64,000 nt of DNA. It comes from Stratiolaelaps scimitus (lineage: Eukaryota > Arthropoda > Arachnida > Mesostigmata > Laelapidae). The stretch is from the NCBI GenBank assembly GCA_019614645.1, contig JABWDB010000007.1:2728001-2792000 (forward strand). Reading direction: 5' to 3'. Positions 12,172 to 27,829 of this stretch are shown here, one piece after another. The notes under the pieces are model-generated. The model did no database searches. It was not told the origin of the DNA and worked only from the letters and a program-made list of their open reading frames with translations. A program made the translations under genes and the position numbers. Within the stretch, counting starts at the first letter, position 1, and each line of letters starts with the position of its first letter.

Positions 12172-13640
12172 ATGTCGTCAGCAAAGATGTCCTCGACGAT
12201 TCCGATCCGGCGGGTGGCCGATCCGAGCCAATTGCCGGCCGATTACTCGCAGACGCCCGGAGGAACCTTGTTCGGAACGACGCCGGGAGGTAAGTGTAAT
12301 TTTAGATATGTCATAGCTGATGATTGTCACGTCGCTAAGTTTTGGCCGTTTACCGACGTTACGTATGTTGGGCTTAAGCAAGAAATGATGATTTGTATAG
12401 TGCGCGAACTGGACTGACTTAGCATTTGCGCTTGAATCTTAACGGCGATGTGGTCGTAGACGCTAAATAAGCTGTTGCTCATTCATATGCGTGGTTTGCA
12501 CTTGTGCAAGATAAGATATCGTCCTGTTAACTGTTCGTAGGCGAATATGACAGTGTTTGTGTTGTCATTCATCATCACAGCGCTGTTATGCTGTATGTGT
12601 TGAAGATAACTGGCAGAAATGAATCCAGCTCGAGAGCCGTCCGAGACGATGTTGTTACTGTCTTAATTATTACCGCATTAGTCATACCCACAGCCTAATA
12701 ACCATCGTTATCGAACGATTCCGCCCATTCCTGATCACGTCGGTGGCAACCGGCTGTGAGCTGCGTACACAAGCGCCATCTTATGGTGGTCTGGTACGTC
12801 ATCTATGGTTTGGATATGTTTGATCTCGACGATAGGTCAGATGATGTGACGTTATTACGTCTGTGCTTCTTACCACCCCCAAGCCTCTCAAGAAGCCCAT
12901 CATTGTCCACCCTCGTCGCTCGGACCCCAAGGGCATGATTACATTATCGCCGTGAGACTCAGACAGGTCACCTGGCCAAAGGAGTGAATCTGTCCAGATG
13001 AAAGTGTCGATTGTCGACACTGTTCTGTCTGTGCAGAACATCTACCGTCCGTTCGTCCCGAAGTGAATCCCAAACGAACGAGGTGGATGGACGTCCGAGA
13101 CACTGCACAGACAGATCAACAGCGGCCGCTGTTTCTACCGGCTGCTGTTATTGTCGCAGCGTGCGTTGCGGCTGCTGATGCTGCTATTTCGACCCATGGG
13201 ATTGAACAACACAACAAGGAGCAGATCGGACAAAGGGCCGAGGAGGCCGGAGCAGACACCAGCGAAAACAGCCAGAGCTAGATCTCGCCGGCTGAGCGAG
13301 CAAGCGATCAGCGCGACGAGCCGTGGCAGTCGTCGTGAGGCCCCAAACCGGGTTAGACCCAGAAGCCCAGAAGGGCTGATGCTGCTGCTGCTGCCTATCT
13401 CTGTTTCTTTCTATTTTTTTCCTTCTCTCTCTCTCTCGTTCGCCCACTCGCTTCACCCAGAAATTGCTTATAACCTTGCGCTCCCGGCGATGGGGACGGA
13501 TCAGCTCACCAGCTCCTCCTAGTTCGCTTAGTCGGTAGCAGTCGACACCGGGCCGCAGTCGTCAAGGCTCTCCGCATCATGGACTACTGACCGAGAGTGC
13601 CGAGAAAAAGAAAAAGATGAAGACGATGACGACGGTGAAG

Positions 13641-13696
<56 letters not shown>

Positions 13697-13929
13697 AAGA
13701 TGTGGAGGGAGCGAGGCCTTGAAACCTCGTGCGCGCCGTGGGACCATGATCGTCCAGTGGTGCCTTGAGGCGCCGGGCGCCCACCACAGGGGCATGTGGA
13801 TTTGGCTGAGCAACAGAGCGGGCCCACGAACAAGGAAGGAAATGCCGCATCGGCAGCAGCAGCAACAGTGGCAGAGGAGACAAAAACGAAAAGTACAATT
13901 CCTGCGTCGGCCGTTGGTTGAGACGGCCT

Positions 13930-13962
<33 letters not shown>

Positions 13963-14895
13963 TCTTCTCAGCTTCTTCAACCCTGCCCCTCGCACGCGTT
14001 TTGTCCAAGTCTCTCTGGACTTGGTCAGCGATAATAAAAGCAGCAGCAGCAGAAAAAAAATCGTCTCCTTTGCTCTTCAAGGTCAGCATTTGCTTTCATC
14101 ACATATTCAGCATTTTGGTGTCGCTGTCCGCTGCTGCTGCTGCTGCAACACTGCCCCACTGACGACGAACTGATTGCGGTAGCTCTGCAGGCGAGAGTAG
14201 ACGGGAGCAGAGCATCCCCAACTGCTTCACGACTGTGCCACGAATATATTTATGGCTCTGCTGCCGATCCTGCCTGGCGCACACGATGTAGTCGGGCCGT
14301 GTGGTAGTGGCTATAGTAGTCGTAGTGGCTATTGCAATCGCCGGTGTGACGATGATTGTGGTATGTTTCGTTGCAGTAAACTTCAGCATTGGGAATTCAG
14401 CATTGGTGTAACAGATGAATAGATTGACGCTGTTGAAGGGCGGGAGAGTATTCGATGGTGTTGTGTCACTCGAGAGTCTTCTGATGGACTCGTGCTGCTG
14501 TCAGTATTTGGCGGCGACAGCAAGAACTACTGACAAGAATACGGATCAAAGTTTTGATGTTTTTGCATTTGGTGCTGCTATTATCTTGCTCTGCTTATTA
14601 GTATTATTATTATCATCATCATCATGGTTACTATTATTGAGCCTTTATCTAAACGTAATCTCGCGTCGTGATAGCACCGTGGGAAAAACACGAAAAAATA
14701 AAAGATTTATGTAATTCCGTTGGGGGATATGCGTCTAAAAAATTGTTTCCTAGGATCATCGACCCCAAGGTGCGGTCGCTCGTAGAGAGGATCAAACAAA
14801 TAGGAGGACACCTTCGGCCCCTTTTTTTCTCATATATATATATATATATATATACTGTGCTATATATAAACCAATAGCTGCCTGTCTGCGAAGAA

Positions 14896-14936
<41 letters not shown>

Positions 14937-16874
14937 CCTGAGACGGCATGACTTCCATTCGAGTGTTTGTATTCTCTATTTCTACCGCCGAGCGTCGTCC
15001 CTACAGGGAGAGTAGCACAATCGTGCCTGTGGAAAGTTAAGCGTAAAGCCTCGAACAGGCCGAGCTCGCTGGCTATGCAGGATAGCGCATCTAGTCCAGC
15101 AGCTTGGCTGCTGACGTTACTGCTGCTTCTGTCTGTGTTGTTCGATAAATAATCGAATGTGGCGACGTTTCCCCTCTCAGTCCGAGGCAGCAACAGACCA
15201 CGGAAACTAGCGCTGCAGCAACAGCAGCAGCAGCAGCAACAAGCGGGTGACAACATTCAATCTACGTACTGCTGTTAATGAACTCGTGGTTTCCGGCTTT
15301 GCTGGTGCTGCTGCCGCTGTCTGTTCGAGCACTAGCAAGCAAACAATGCGAGCAAAAGGCTGAGCGAGCTCTGCGAGCGAGGTGGAGGACAACCAATAGT
15401 CGGGTGGGAAAATACAAACAACTTCAAACTACTGCTGCTGCTGCTGCTGCACCGGTTGCAGTTGAACAGCAAGCCACCCAGAGCGGCAGAAGCTGCCGGC
15501 GTTCTACGCACATTGCGGCGGGGTCTCTCGTTTCTCGTTGGTGTATCTCAGCATTGCGTGGCGGCTGGGAACAGCCGGGGTGGCATGCCGTGTTGTTCGA
15601 GTGGCTATCTAGCGCACAAACAGCGATCTCCTGCTTTCGAAAGAGTTGATCCACCATCAGCAAGCACCACAACAACAACAGCAACAGCAGCGAGCATTGC
15701 CAACACCGCCCACCGTTGTCGATATCTACCGTGGCAACGATAACTGCACCTTGCTTGTCTGCCTGCCACGAACTGTCAATTGAAATCGTTCGGTCGTAAT
15801 TGATAATAACAGTAAAAACATATTAGGGGTATTTGTTATCAAGTCCTTCGTCGCGGATACGTTCATTCGGCCGCATGCGCCCGTCCATGGGTGTGTGTTA
15901 GGCCCGCCAAATGTCGGTCGTTTGCGGTTTATGTAATATGATAGATAGAGAGGCTGATACTACATATATATATATATATATATACAAGTATTATCATGCA
16001 GTCAGTGAGCCAAACCGGCCTGTGGCTGAGAAACTTTCGATTGGAGAATTACATCAGAAAAATAGACGTCTCTTATTTCTCCAAGTGTTCACAATACGCT
16101 GCTTTATCTATTTATGTATTTTATGTCATATTTTTAAGTTAAAAAATCACTGAAATTCACTATTCTGCCACGGTGAATATACAGCGAATATATATATATA
16201 TGTAGTTCGCGTTTTTGTTGTTACTTCATTGGGCTAATTTGATCATCGACTACGCAATGCTATGGATGACGTAATCGAATTAATGTATTTTCATACAACT
16301 ACTAGTAATTATATTTCAGTAGTCGAGCAGGTATTATGTACGGGGCACCTGTTCCAATATCATCTATTATGTTATCAATTGATCGATGCTGTCTCGAAAC
16401 AACAGCGACACAACGATGGATCAAGTGGATGGCTCATGGACTTACAGCCAGTATGCATATGTACCTACATAGGTTGTACGTCCCCCTTGAAACGATTATA
16501 ACGGCGGCGGCGGCCGCAGCAGCAGCAACAACAACAACGACGACGACGACGCCAAGTGCCGCCGTCTGGCGAAAACTTTCGAGCAGATATACACTCGGCA
16601 CAGAGTGTACACGTGGTAACAGGTGGCCAGCCGAATCGTTCACAGGAGCACGACCGGCGTCCGATGAGCCTAGCCGGTATGAGATAGAAGGTCCAGGAGA
16701 GCCCAGGATAGCCTTCGTTCTGGTGGACGGCTTGGAGCCCATCGGCAATGAGTCACTGCTCCAACTACGGGGCAGCGACAAGTTGCTGACGACGAAGACG
16801 AACTGCTGGCGGGAATCGCTAGCACATGGCGGCGGCGGCGACCGATTTGAGCGATTTCGTCGGATATATATATG

Positions 16875-16915
<41 letters not shown>

Positions 16916-16937
16916 TATATATATATATATATATATG

Positions 16938-17032
<95 letters not shown>

Positions 17033-17638
17033 GTATATATAATATATATATATATATGTATATATAATATATGTATGTATGTGTATGTATATAATGGCAA
17101 GAGAACATCTGCTCGCCACCTATTGAATATTTGATCGAGCATTTGGTAGCGTATCGGGCCGGCTGGAAAAGCGCTCGTGCTAAATGTTAACCGGCCATTT
17201 GGCGCGGGGCGTTTGACCCTCTCGCGTTACATGGTCAGTCAAATCAGCAGGAATCGAGAGTGTCTTTGTATCTAGGTCAGTTGGAGCAGCACCGTTTGCG
17301 ATAACCGCTGCCTGGCCGGTGGTCACCACCGCCGCTGTCGCTGTCGCCGCAATCACAGCCACGAGCAGCAACGGCTGGACAGGCGGACACCATAGACGGA
17401 CGATGACAACAAGGGCCAAACTCACTCGACCTGCTGTCTACGTCCTCGACTCTGCCGTGTACTTTTGCCTATATATATCGGCCTGTCAGCCCATTGTGAG
17501 CTGATCCTGACGGGGTCTTTCTATTACAAGATCTCGCCATGTTGCGTCGGGCCAAACTACGCAGAGACGACGACACATCAACGAAGCGGCTCAACGCAAA
17601 CCGTTACTGCTACCAACGCTTCTCCATTGGGCCAGCCT

Positions 17639-17672
<34 letters not shown>

Positions 17673-18674
17673 TAAGGGCTTCCTTGATTGGTTCGTATTT
17701 CGTGGTTGAATGAATTTTGAAGGGGAATTGTTTAAATGCTCTGATCTCCTCGTTCGATCGTTGATTGTCACACGTGTACGATCCTTCAAGCGCGCAGCCT
17801 CTAACAGTCTCTCCCGTTCTCGTTGTTCAGCAGACGGGCAGAGCCGCTGTTTTTCGATTGCGCTTCATTCCGATCAATGGTGAACGGGTCTGCTTGAAAC
17901 GTATCGCCAACCCGTTGCCCTTGGGGCGTCCTGAGAGAGCGTGAAATACCGCGCAAAAAAAAACCAAACGAGGAAACGATTATCTCCTACAGGATAGTCT
18001 AATAATTGCCATTTGCTGAGACTGTATGCATCACACTGTACGATTACGGTGATTCATGAAGGTGTAGGCAACGCCGCTGATACCAATATTAACGCTGTAT
18101 CCTGTGCGCGTCGGCACGGCGCAGTGCGGTGATGATGATTATTTTTATCGGATATGTAGATGGATGGAGACACGTGGCGGTCGACTGGCCTCAGCTGTGA
18201 TCTAAAATTTGGAGAATTTCTAGGACTCGCGCAAAAACAAACTGTACCAATTTGGGCTCGACAGTACGTCATGGAACACTGTTTTCGCTTGGTTTGTGAG
18301 ATAGGCGGGTATATTGAAGACGTTTCCATAGGAACCGATTGATTTATTGATGAACAGGACTGAAAATCAATGCTTGTTGTTTTCATGTGTTCTTACGTTA
18401 AAGAACACGTCAACCCAAAAAAAGACGCACACGTGGAGAGTCGGCCTGCTCGGAGCCGACGGACGTCGCCATCTCGTGAGAGGGATCATGGTGTTGTTCG
18501 ATGTTGCTTTTGCGCTCTCCGTTGCATCGTCGTCCATCCATTCCGTTAATTTTTCCCAGATCTGTCTATTTCGTCTGTTAGTCTCCGCCGAGTATTTTTT
18601 AGACTCATTTCGCCTTTCGGGGAACGACGAAGCAACGAACAAAGTCAACTGTTCGGGCGCCATTTTCTGATAGT

Positions 18675-18739
<65 letters not shown>

Positions 18740-21700
18740 GTATATATTACGGATGATACCCCTCTCGTGCTTGCCACCCAGTGCCCGCTGTGCGGGTCCA
18801 CAGTTGCTGCTGTTTGAAGTTGGCAATGCTACTACTACTACTGCTGCTGCTGGTGGTGGAAAATCTCTCCCCTCTTCAACGATGGGAGAGACCCAGCAGC
18901 CACATTGGACATGGCTGAGAAGCGACGGATAGACAGTTCGTCGGGCTGCCAGCTTACGGAGCACGTGGCTAATATTTGTTATTGTTGTGGTCGTCGGTGC
19001 TGCTGTTGCTGCTACCGGTGCCATTGAGACGGGCGCAGCGACTGCAGCTGCCCATTAAGATGGTCGTATATTAACGAAAAAAGCATATATATATCCATAG
19101 AGATGTAGAGAAAAAAAATATTATATATATATATATATATATAGAGGGAGAGAGAGAGAGAGAGTCAGTTGTAGAATAAGAGGGTTGTCACTGTTGAGCT
19201 CTGCCACCTGGTTATTGTTGTTGTTGTTGTCGTCGTCATTTCTCCGTTGTTGGCATTCCCATAGCCAAAAATGCTCCGCCTTATGCATCCGTCTCTTTCT
19301 CTCTCTCTCTCTCTCTCTCGTCTGTCTGCCTGTTTGTCTATCAATTTTCTACCTGTACTCGGGCTAACGCTGATGCGTCAATGAGCATGACTCGGGTGAT
19401 GTCACCTCGCCAGCCGTCTCCACCATCGGCGCATACACACACACAAACTCACACACAAACAGGGACAAACACAGTAAACGCTCCGGAGTAAACGGAATCG
19501 CGTCGCGCCCTCAACGCCGCCCGCTGTCCGGCCGGCCGTCAGTGGGTTCCGGTTTTGTGAGTATCTCGTCATCGTCATGATCAGGATCACCATGGCAATA
19601 ATCGCCGTCATCGCCATGGTCAACCCTTGCGGTCAGACTGTCTGAGACTGTCCACGTTCCTGAGTCGCCTGCCCGCGCCAGTTCACAGTTGCTACCGCGC
19701 CCGCCAGCAACAGCGTCGATTATTTTCTACGTTACTACGCAATGTCGGTATTTTGTCGCAGCGTGTTCCGGCATTCCCGTTGCAGCGTCGCCGATTTTGT
19801 TGTTGACAGTGGGCAGCGCTAGTCTCTGTCAGCGCGGCACCAATGGACATTTTTTCGTGTACAATACTCATTACATCCCAACGACGGTTTCTGCTGCTGC
19901 GGCGGCAGCGGCGGCGGCTGCTGCTGCTGCTGCTGCTGCTGTTCTCACAGCAGGAACGTCGAATTCTGCGTCGTATTTATCGTAGTAATTCCACTACCGT
20001 TTACTCGATGGTGCTGTTGTCGAAGTCAAGGTCTGTCGTCGCCGCAGAACACCGAGACCAAGGCGGCATGGCTACCGGCAGCTGAAGGACCAACCTACTG
20101 CATCGCGGGAGAGGTCCGCCACCAATTTTAAGAGTATATGTATTATACTTACTTATAGATACAACATACTTTTCTATATTACGTCTGAAGTATGTTTGCC
20201 GAGGGGGCTTGGGTTCTCAATTCAGGCCACAATTCGGCCGAAGCGGCGCTTCTCGTAGGACATTGCTTTTTAGACGTTGGCGACATGTCTACGGTTTCAA
20301 TGTATGCCATTAGTTGAACACTTGAACATTTTACTACGGACGAAACTGATTCTACGCGGCGGATTTGACATGGAATGACATTAACGTTAGCTGAGTACCG
20401 TCCCGCTTTGGTATTTTTCGGCTTGGTCACCCCGCGATGGCGTCATAGCAGCGAGAATGACTCGTGTAAACAGGGAAAAGTATGTTGAAATGCATAGAAT
20501 ATGTATATATATATATATATATATGAATATTTGTATATGTCGAGTACTTCTACATATCAGAAATGATGCGTTTCGACTTGTTATATCGAAGATACTGTGG
20601 GGACGCTGCCGCCTTTAAATTGCCATAGAGAGAGAGAGAGAGAGACAGAGATGTCTGCTATGGAGACAATGTACGATAGTCTAATCACTCATGCTGAGTG
20701 GTAAGGTGTCGTGGCTTGGTTTGCCTTTACTTTTGGCTTTACGGAGCCAGATAGTTAATCCTCCAAGCCAGCTCGCGACTACGTAACCAACTGTGACGAT
20801 GTCACGTATACTTGGCGTTCGGTTGCACGGGGAAATTTCACCGATGCAGTTGAATAGGTAGTATCTGTCACCGGGGCGAGATCCAGCTCTAGTCTTGAAC
20901 ATCGACAGTGGTAGATCCTGATGTCCCTGCCATTCGATGTTTTCCTTTTCGAGATCAGTTCCGTTCGACGCAATCACAGGCTATTATTTTCATCTAGCGA
21001 ATGGGCCTCCTGCTACTTCATGATCGACTTTCAACGTAGCAATCAACGAACTGATCTAACGGATTCTGCATGCAAAGTAAACTCGCGTTCAAACTCGGAT
21101 TTCAAACCGACTACTCTCATCGTGTATCGTGATGTGTGCGCGCAAGCGATACTGCCTGTGTCGCAGCGAAGAAAACCATCGAAAAAAAGCCGTCGGCTCA
21201 GCCCTCTCAAGCTGTGCGTTTGATCTGTGGCTGCGGTCACGCGTTGCGATTTGTCCCTTAACGCCAGCGTGGCCGTTTGCTACGCTCTCTCTCTCTATCG
21301 TTCATTGTCTCTCGAGCGGGGCGCATTGTGTCGCGCGCGGAGCCCGCGACGCTCCTTGCCATTGTAGACGCCGCTGCCGATGGCTGTAGCGCTTCACAAC
21401 CGGCAACCGCGAATGGCCACATCAACAACATCAGCAGCTAATCACCACGATAGCAGCAGCGACCGATGCCGGCCGAACTACGCCGGTGTCCACAGTCACC
21501 TTCTCCAGCGCCGATTTGCGATTGATTGCTCGCGTCGCTGCCGTGAGTTCGGAGCGCTCTCCTATTCCCCGCGTGTCACGACCGTGGCCACGTAGAATAC
21601 TAATTCTACATATTGCTCCTAAGATTCAGCTGCACCCTGCCCGATGAGATCCATCGGCCTTCTAATCGACGTCAAACTCAGCGGCGGTGGCGGCGGCGGC

Positions 21701-24700
21701 GGCTACAGCAACCATACCGTATTCAGCGTTAGTCGATTATTCAATATGAGTGACTTGTTGCTGTCACGGTGATACGGGTGGCGCTGGGTGATCCATTGGT
21801 TCGTTGATCCGTTGGGAGCTTCTTGTTGTTGTTTGTAGGTCTGTGTGTTTGTGGTTGGTGACGCGTTGACTGGTGACGATGTGTTTGTGTTTAGTATTAG
21901 CGTTGGATTTTTCTTTCCGCCGTCGCTGTTGTCATTGTTGCTGGTGGTCGTTCACGTTAGAACGCGAACTTTGCAGCGGCAATAAGCTCTCGCCGAGATC
22001 GGCTCTACCATTGGCTCCGCCTATGGTTCGGGTCATCCCCTGAGTCGGGCTGCTTACTGCTGCTGCTGCTGCTGTTGCCTCGGTTTCCGATGCCGTTCGC
22101 GTAGCGGTGGTCAACCCGTTGCTGTTGTGGTCGCGCTATCTAAATATCGGATCACAACCATCTAGAACATCATCTACCAGAAAGCGACACCACCATTTCC
22201 TTCAACAGCAACAAAACACAGCAACAGCAGCAGCAGCAATAACAACAATAACAAGAACATGATGACAGATCATTCGATTGCCCTAGATTTTTGCAGGGAT
22301 GACAGAGTAGAGTATACTGGTTAAATGGTGTACCAATATTATCATTATTGTCCTGTACTAGCTAAGCAGCTACACTACAGCAACAACAGCTGAAGACACT
22401 CAACCGGTCGCTCACGACTGGCTCTGGCTAGGGGTGGCCGCCGTTAACGTCAGCACAGAAGTGCGACATTACCAGCCCTGTAACCACCATCCCTGTAAAT
22501 GCATCACCAATATATCCGTGTGTCAATTCGCGGCTCCCTTCGATTATATCCAGCGTTAAGCAGCCCTTCCCTCACCACATTGCACAAACTGTTATCCCTT
22601 GAATATGTTTCGCCCAGATCGTTTTGTCGAAAAGAGCATTTGACGCGCAATAGAAGTGAGAACGGTCCAATATCACCGCCATCGCCTCTGCCGCCAACGA
22701 CGCCGGCGTTTCTATCTCTCTGGTTATGCCACTGGTAGAACTGATCGTTGACTCTCGCGCATATTGTCACTGCAGCGCTAGTTCGACCACAACCACTGTG
22801 ATCCGCGCGAGGCTTACTTGATATTAGTATTAATTATTATTATTATTATTATTATTATTTTTTTTTTTTTTTGCGATCGCCACCAATTTCCTCAGTCTGT
22901 TGTTGCATCGGTTCGTCGTCGAACACTGGACTCAGCAATTATTTTCCTATTGGATTTGCCTAAATCTGATAGATCTTTGATAGGCTGAAAGTTTACTTGC
23001 CGCTTAGCTAACAAACGCTGACGCTCATCGCTGCTCGTGTCTACCTCTCCTTGTCGATTTCTTCAGCTTCCACGACGGCCGTAGATCTACCCAGTCCGCA
23101 GCGTTTGGCATTCTGCGGTGGCATTCTCGCGAATTTCCGACATCCTATAGCTAATTGCGATTTCAACCGCAGAACAAATATACGCAGTTCGCCGTAGTGT
23201 TCTTACGGTGTGTCTCGTCTTGTTCATCGTCGTCGACGCCATAGTCGTCTCTATCGCGATATCGTTTTGTCGACGGCAGCGGACAGCAGCAGCAGCAGCA
23301 GCAGCAACATCAGCCGCAGAGCAGAGCGGAGCTGAGGCAAGCAACGAGATTTCCACCGGCGGCGGCGGCGGCTGTTCGGTTGTTGTTTCTGCTGCTGCTG
23401 CTGCTGCTGTTGCTGTGGCAGTCGTCAGCACAACGGCCGAGTTCGATGTCTGCCACCAATGGCCGGCATCGTAATTCGTTCACTTCTCCCGCTTCGTCAA
23501 CTAATTTCGTCAGTCAACCAGCCACCATCGGAGCGAATTTGCCCCGATTGAGTGATTCAATATGACGATGGCAGCATGAACAGCAATAGTTGTTTACACA
23601 TAGAGCCAATAACGGACAGGACAGCACTAGCAGAAGTGGTTAATTACGCCGTTTTTTTCTAATTGCCATTTCTAGTATTATTATTCTATTACTGTTGTTG
23701 TTGTTGTTGTTGTTTTTGTTGATTCCATATAATTTGGCCTGCAATGAGATGCATAAGAAGGATGTCCGTCGTAAAACACATCGTCGTGGTCATTGCCGTT
23801 GTTGTCATCCAGACGGGCATCGTAATACGTTCGTCGAAGTCGTTCGTGCGAAGTCGAGTATAATATGGAGGCGAGCAAGAAATTGGGGATGCCAGCACAC
23901 TGACTATTTTCACTGTTCGATTGTATGAGCTGGATGTCTGTATCTGGGAACATGTCATCAAGATCTATGACATTTTTTTATGCTCAACAGGCTTCTACTC
24001 AGAACACACAGAACACTACTAGTTCAGATGTGTATCTACCGGCAGCAAGCGTGCCTTCTGTGGGAAGATTACCTTATCCTAACGACCCTATCCCTCTTGC
24101 AACTTCATCGGATAGACGACGGCCTGCCCGGTCCGGTCGAGACTTTAAAATCTCGAAGGCGAGTACTTTGCTGAGTTACAAAGCCACTCGCTGTGAATAG
24201 GTCCTGGTGACGACTGGTGACAACGCCGGCGGAAGCTACGCGCACCACCGAGACCACAGCCATCTGTTCTATTCGCGGCGCGCAGTTTCGCGCAGAAGCA
24301 AGAAAGAATTCGTGAAAATCTCTATCAACTAAACAGTCCTTGGACGCGACCGCGGCATCAGCAGCCGCAGCTGCGCGGTCGCCGCCGCCGACGCCACATC
24401 ATCGAAAACTCGTCTCAGATTTTTTCCTGCAAATACAATAACAACAACGACACGGCAGCCGCCGCCGCCGCCGCCCTGAAACAACACTACGCAAACAGTA
24501 AATGTAGTCAATCTGCGCCCAGAGCGGCGACAGAGATCCGCCAGAGCGGCCACTGCCCGCTTGCACACGGACTGACTCGCAGGTCGGCCGAGAAACAGGG
24601 CGAGAAACAGTTGTACTTGCAGTTGTGTGGCAGTTGCAGAAACATCACAGTGGTAGAAACATGACGAGCACACGACGACGGCGTGTAATAGTATGGTCGG

Positions 24701-27700
24701 TCTGTTCCTTCGACTGGGCGGTCGTTTTGTCCCCACAGCTCGAGTCTGTTCGGTTCATTGGGCTCCCCAGCCCCCCACCCACCCACCCCCCTCTCTCTCT
24801 ACCTCTCTGTTCTGACGAAGTTCCACTCAGTTCACTCGTCGTCGGCGACGTCACCGACGTCCGCGCCGGTTTCCATGCACTCAGCTGCTTGTAATACTGC
24901 ATTTTACGGTCCTTCTCGTCGGCGTCGTCGTCCTTGTCATCGTTGTTGTTGTTGTTGTCGTCGTCGCGGCAGTTGTGGTCGTCACCGATATCGGCGTGCG
25001 CTCCGACGCTTTCCACTGCAGTAGCGCGGAGAAAGAGAGAGAGAGAGAAAGAGCGAGAGAGTCTTGCAGAGTGAGTCAACGCTTCACCATGTTAACGTTT
25101 TCGCGTTGCTGCCACCAATCGCCACTTTGCGCTTTGGCCTCTCCGTCCGTCTGTCGTCTGCCGGCGACGATGTATCTTCTCGCACTGCGTAGCTCTACGC
25201 CGTAGCGGCTACGGTGGCGCCAGCGGCCTCGACGCCGCCGCCGCCGTCGCCACAGCCACAACGACGATGTTGACGTCGTCAACTTTGTTGTCGTTGTTGC
25301 TGTTGTTGTTGTTGTTGCTGTTGCTGTTGCCGTAGTGCATATACTGATGCTCACAGAAGGACGCATACACGCTGATATATTTGCCTAGTTGCTGCTAGCC
25401 GTGCTGGCTTTTTGGCTCTCTACTCCCCGCGTGGTAGACACAAGAACAGACATAAGAGAGAGAGAGAGAGGAGAGAGAGAAACAACCATTCAGTCGTTCT
25501 TCATTCGCAGCTGTTGCTGCAGGCAAGCCAGCGAGCTGAGTGGTATACTGTATTCATGGAAACACGAGGCGCGCATGCAACTCCGCTGCTGGCTGACTGA
25601 TTAAGTAGTATCCTGTGTTTTGTATCGCGGCGGCCGCCGTCGTCGGCACATCCGTGGTCGGCCGTCAGACGTCGGCCGTCGTTCGTCGAGCTTGAACACG
25701 ACACGGAGACAGCAACTGCGAACTGCTGCTGATAGTAGATAGATTTTATTTCACGAGTCACCGTCTAGCAGAGTCGTAGTTCAGCAGAGCGCGTGGCTGC
25801 AGTGCGGGCGCGGTCTACGACGAAAATGAGAAATAGGTGTCGCCGGCCCGCTCGGCTGCTGCACTTCTCTACGTCCGACCCAGGTCGACCCAGACCCAGA
25901 CGCTGCTGGGTTCGGTACCAGCAGCCCCTTGCTGCGGCAATGGACTACTATTGCTGCTGCCGCCGCCGCCGTCCTTCACCACTACGGCGATAGGTCGTGG
26001 TAATACTTGTCTTGCTAGGCACTCACTGTAACTGTGAGTTTGTGGGTCTGTGTATGGTGACACACATCTCGTAGGATGAGATGGCAGAGAACGGCCGGCG
26101 TCACCGGCGAAGGGGTAACGCGTTCGAGATTGTTAATGGTCGGCCCACACTGCTGTTGCTTTGACCTGTTGCTTTCTAAAAGCTGGGTGGTCCGGTGGTC
26201 GAACGACCTCGAAGCGCTGATATCGTGGTTACTCACTGGGCGCATAGCGATTATTGTTACGTTCACTATCGTTTGCTCATGTCAATAATCTCTGAATAGA
26301 CCAGCCGTCACATAGGGGTAGCAACAAGCGATAGAGAAGAATGAATACGTAATAGAGCGCCAACCCGACCTCGTAGCTCTTGTGCCTGGTTAGGTTATCG
26401 AAGAAAAAAAAAAAAAATTATAACATTTTTTTAAACCCCTTTTTTTGCTGACTATAACACAGCTGTTATGGAGTTTGATGCGGATCTCGCAAGAGTCGCT
26501 TAGCTCCGATTTGAGCTTAATACGACGGTATCATATCGTCGTTGACAAAAGCAGCTCACCTGATTTTCACTCACGCCCACGGGGCTCAACCCTCGTGCTG
26601 ATCATGATTACGACGATGCTGATAACGCTCGATAGCGACCTCGAGGGGGAGCCGCCGTTACCATTTGCCCGTTCACTTGGTCTCGGATGCTGCTTGTCAC
26701 GATGATGATGATGATCGCAGCAGTACACAGCAACGGAAAAGTGATGTTGACACGGAAATCGCTTGGAGGCGACGTCAAAGCTGATACGGCGTCGACAGTC
26801 TCGCTGACGCCGGTATACGGTGACAATGATTATGAGGTTTGGGGATGGGGGGGGAAGTTTGCTTTAAGGCAATAGGCGTACGCGATAGGGAAATCGTTAA
26901 CGGGGCCAGGCCGAAACGATGAAACTAGGCCAAGCCTGATCGAGGCTAACGAAACATTGATTGGGCGTGTAAATATCGAATTGATTCGAGGTAGGCAACG
27001 CGCGCCTTTTTTGAGGTTAAACGGCTATCGAATACCCAATTGTTGTCATATGTTTTGGCTTACATCTGGTGTTTTGTTCTGCATCGAAATATTAACGTGG
27101 CATCAATCATTGTGTGGTAAATCGGCGTAACGAGCACGCAGCAGCATTTTGTTACATCAGACAAATAGTAATAATAATAATAACAAATAATAATAATAAT
27201 AATAATAATAAATGTGCAAATCGACTAAGTGTTGTTATTGTTCAACCTGAAATATCACTTACGTTGTGTTCCCATGGAGATGGCCATTTATATATGGCCA
27301 AACTGCACACCACTGAGCCAACGTGCCCAATTAATTCTATATGGTATTATTATCATTATTACTATTATTGTTGTTGTAATTATGGCCCGAATTACGGCAG
27401 CAAGTTTATTTTATAAATCATTGTAGTACACAACTGAACATTAAGCAATCTAACCATGCATCTAACATATTACATTATGTGTACGTGCGTGTATATATAC
27501 GCCTTGTCATCACACATATATACACACGATGTGAATATTACCACAGTACGTGTATAATCTAATCCTTGACAAAAGCGGACCTCGAACCTGCTATTATTGT
27601 GGCATGTACTGGCAGTAAAATATAGCCTTCGAGATTGAAATCTCTCACAGGAAAGGCAAGGGCGAATCGCCCTTCACCCGGGCAGAAAACATCTCGAATT

Positions 27701-27791
27701 TCTCAACGCCGTAAATACGTCCGCTCGACGTTAGTGCCCGTCATATAAATATCGCACGCTCAAGCCAATTAGACAACCGCATCAGTATACA

Positions 27792-27829
<38 letters not shown>

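Noticed and set aside
13577..14162. Long frames on both strands around 13.6-14.1 kb
   Set aside because: They are generated by the (GA)n and (GCC)n arrays; both strands are open together, as expected for repeats.
16336..17067. A 243-codon plus-strand frame, one of the longest in the window
   Set aside because: Its second half is Tyr-Ile repeats from the (TA)n block and its first half is a triplet-repeat run; no domain or splice support. The same holds for the Tyr/Ile-rich frames at 14.8, 18.7, 44.6, 55.2 and 61.0 kb.
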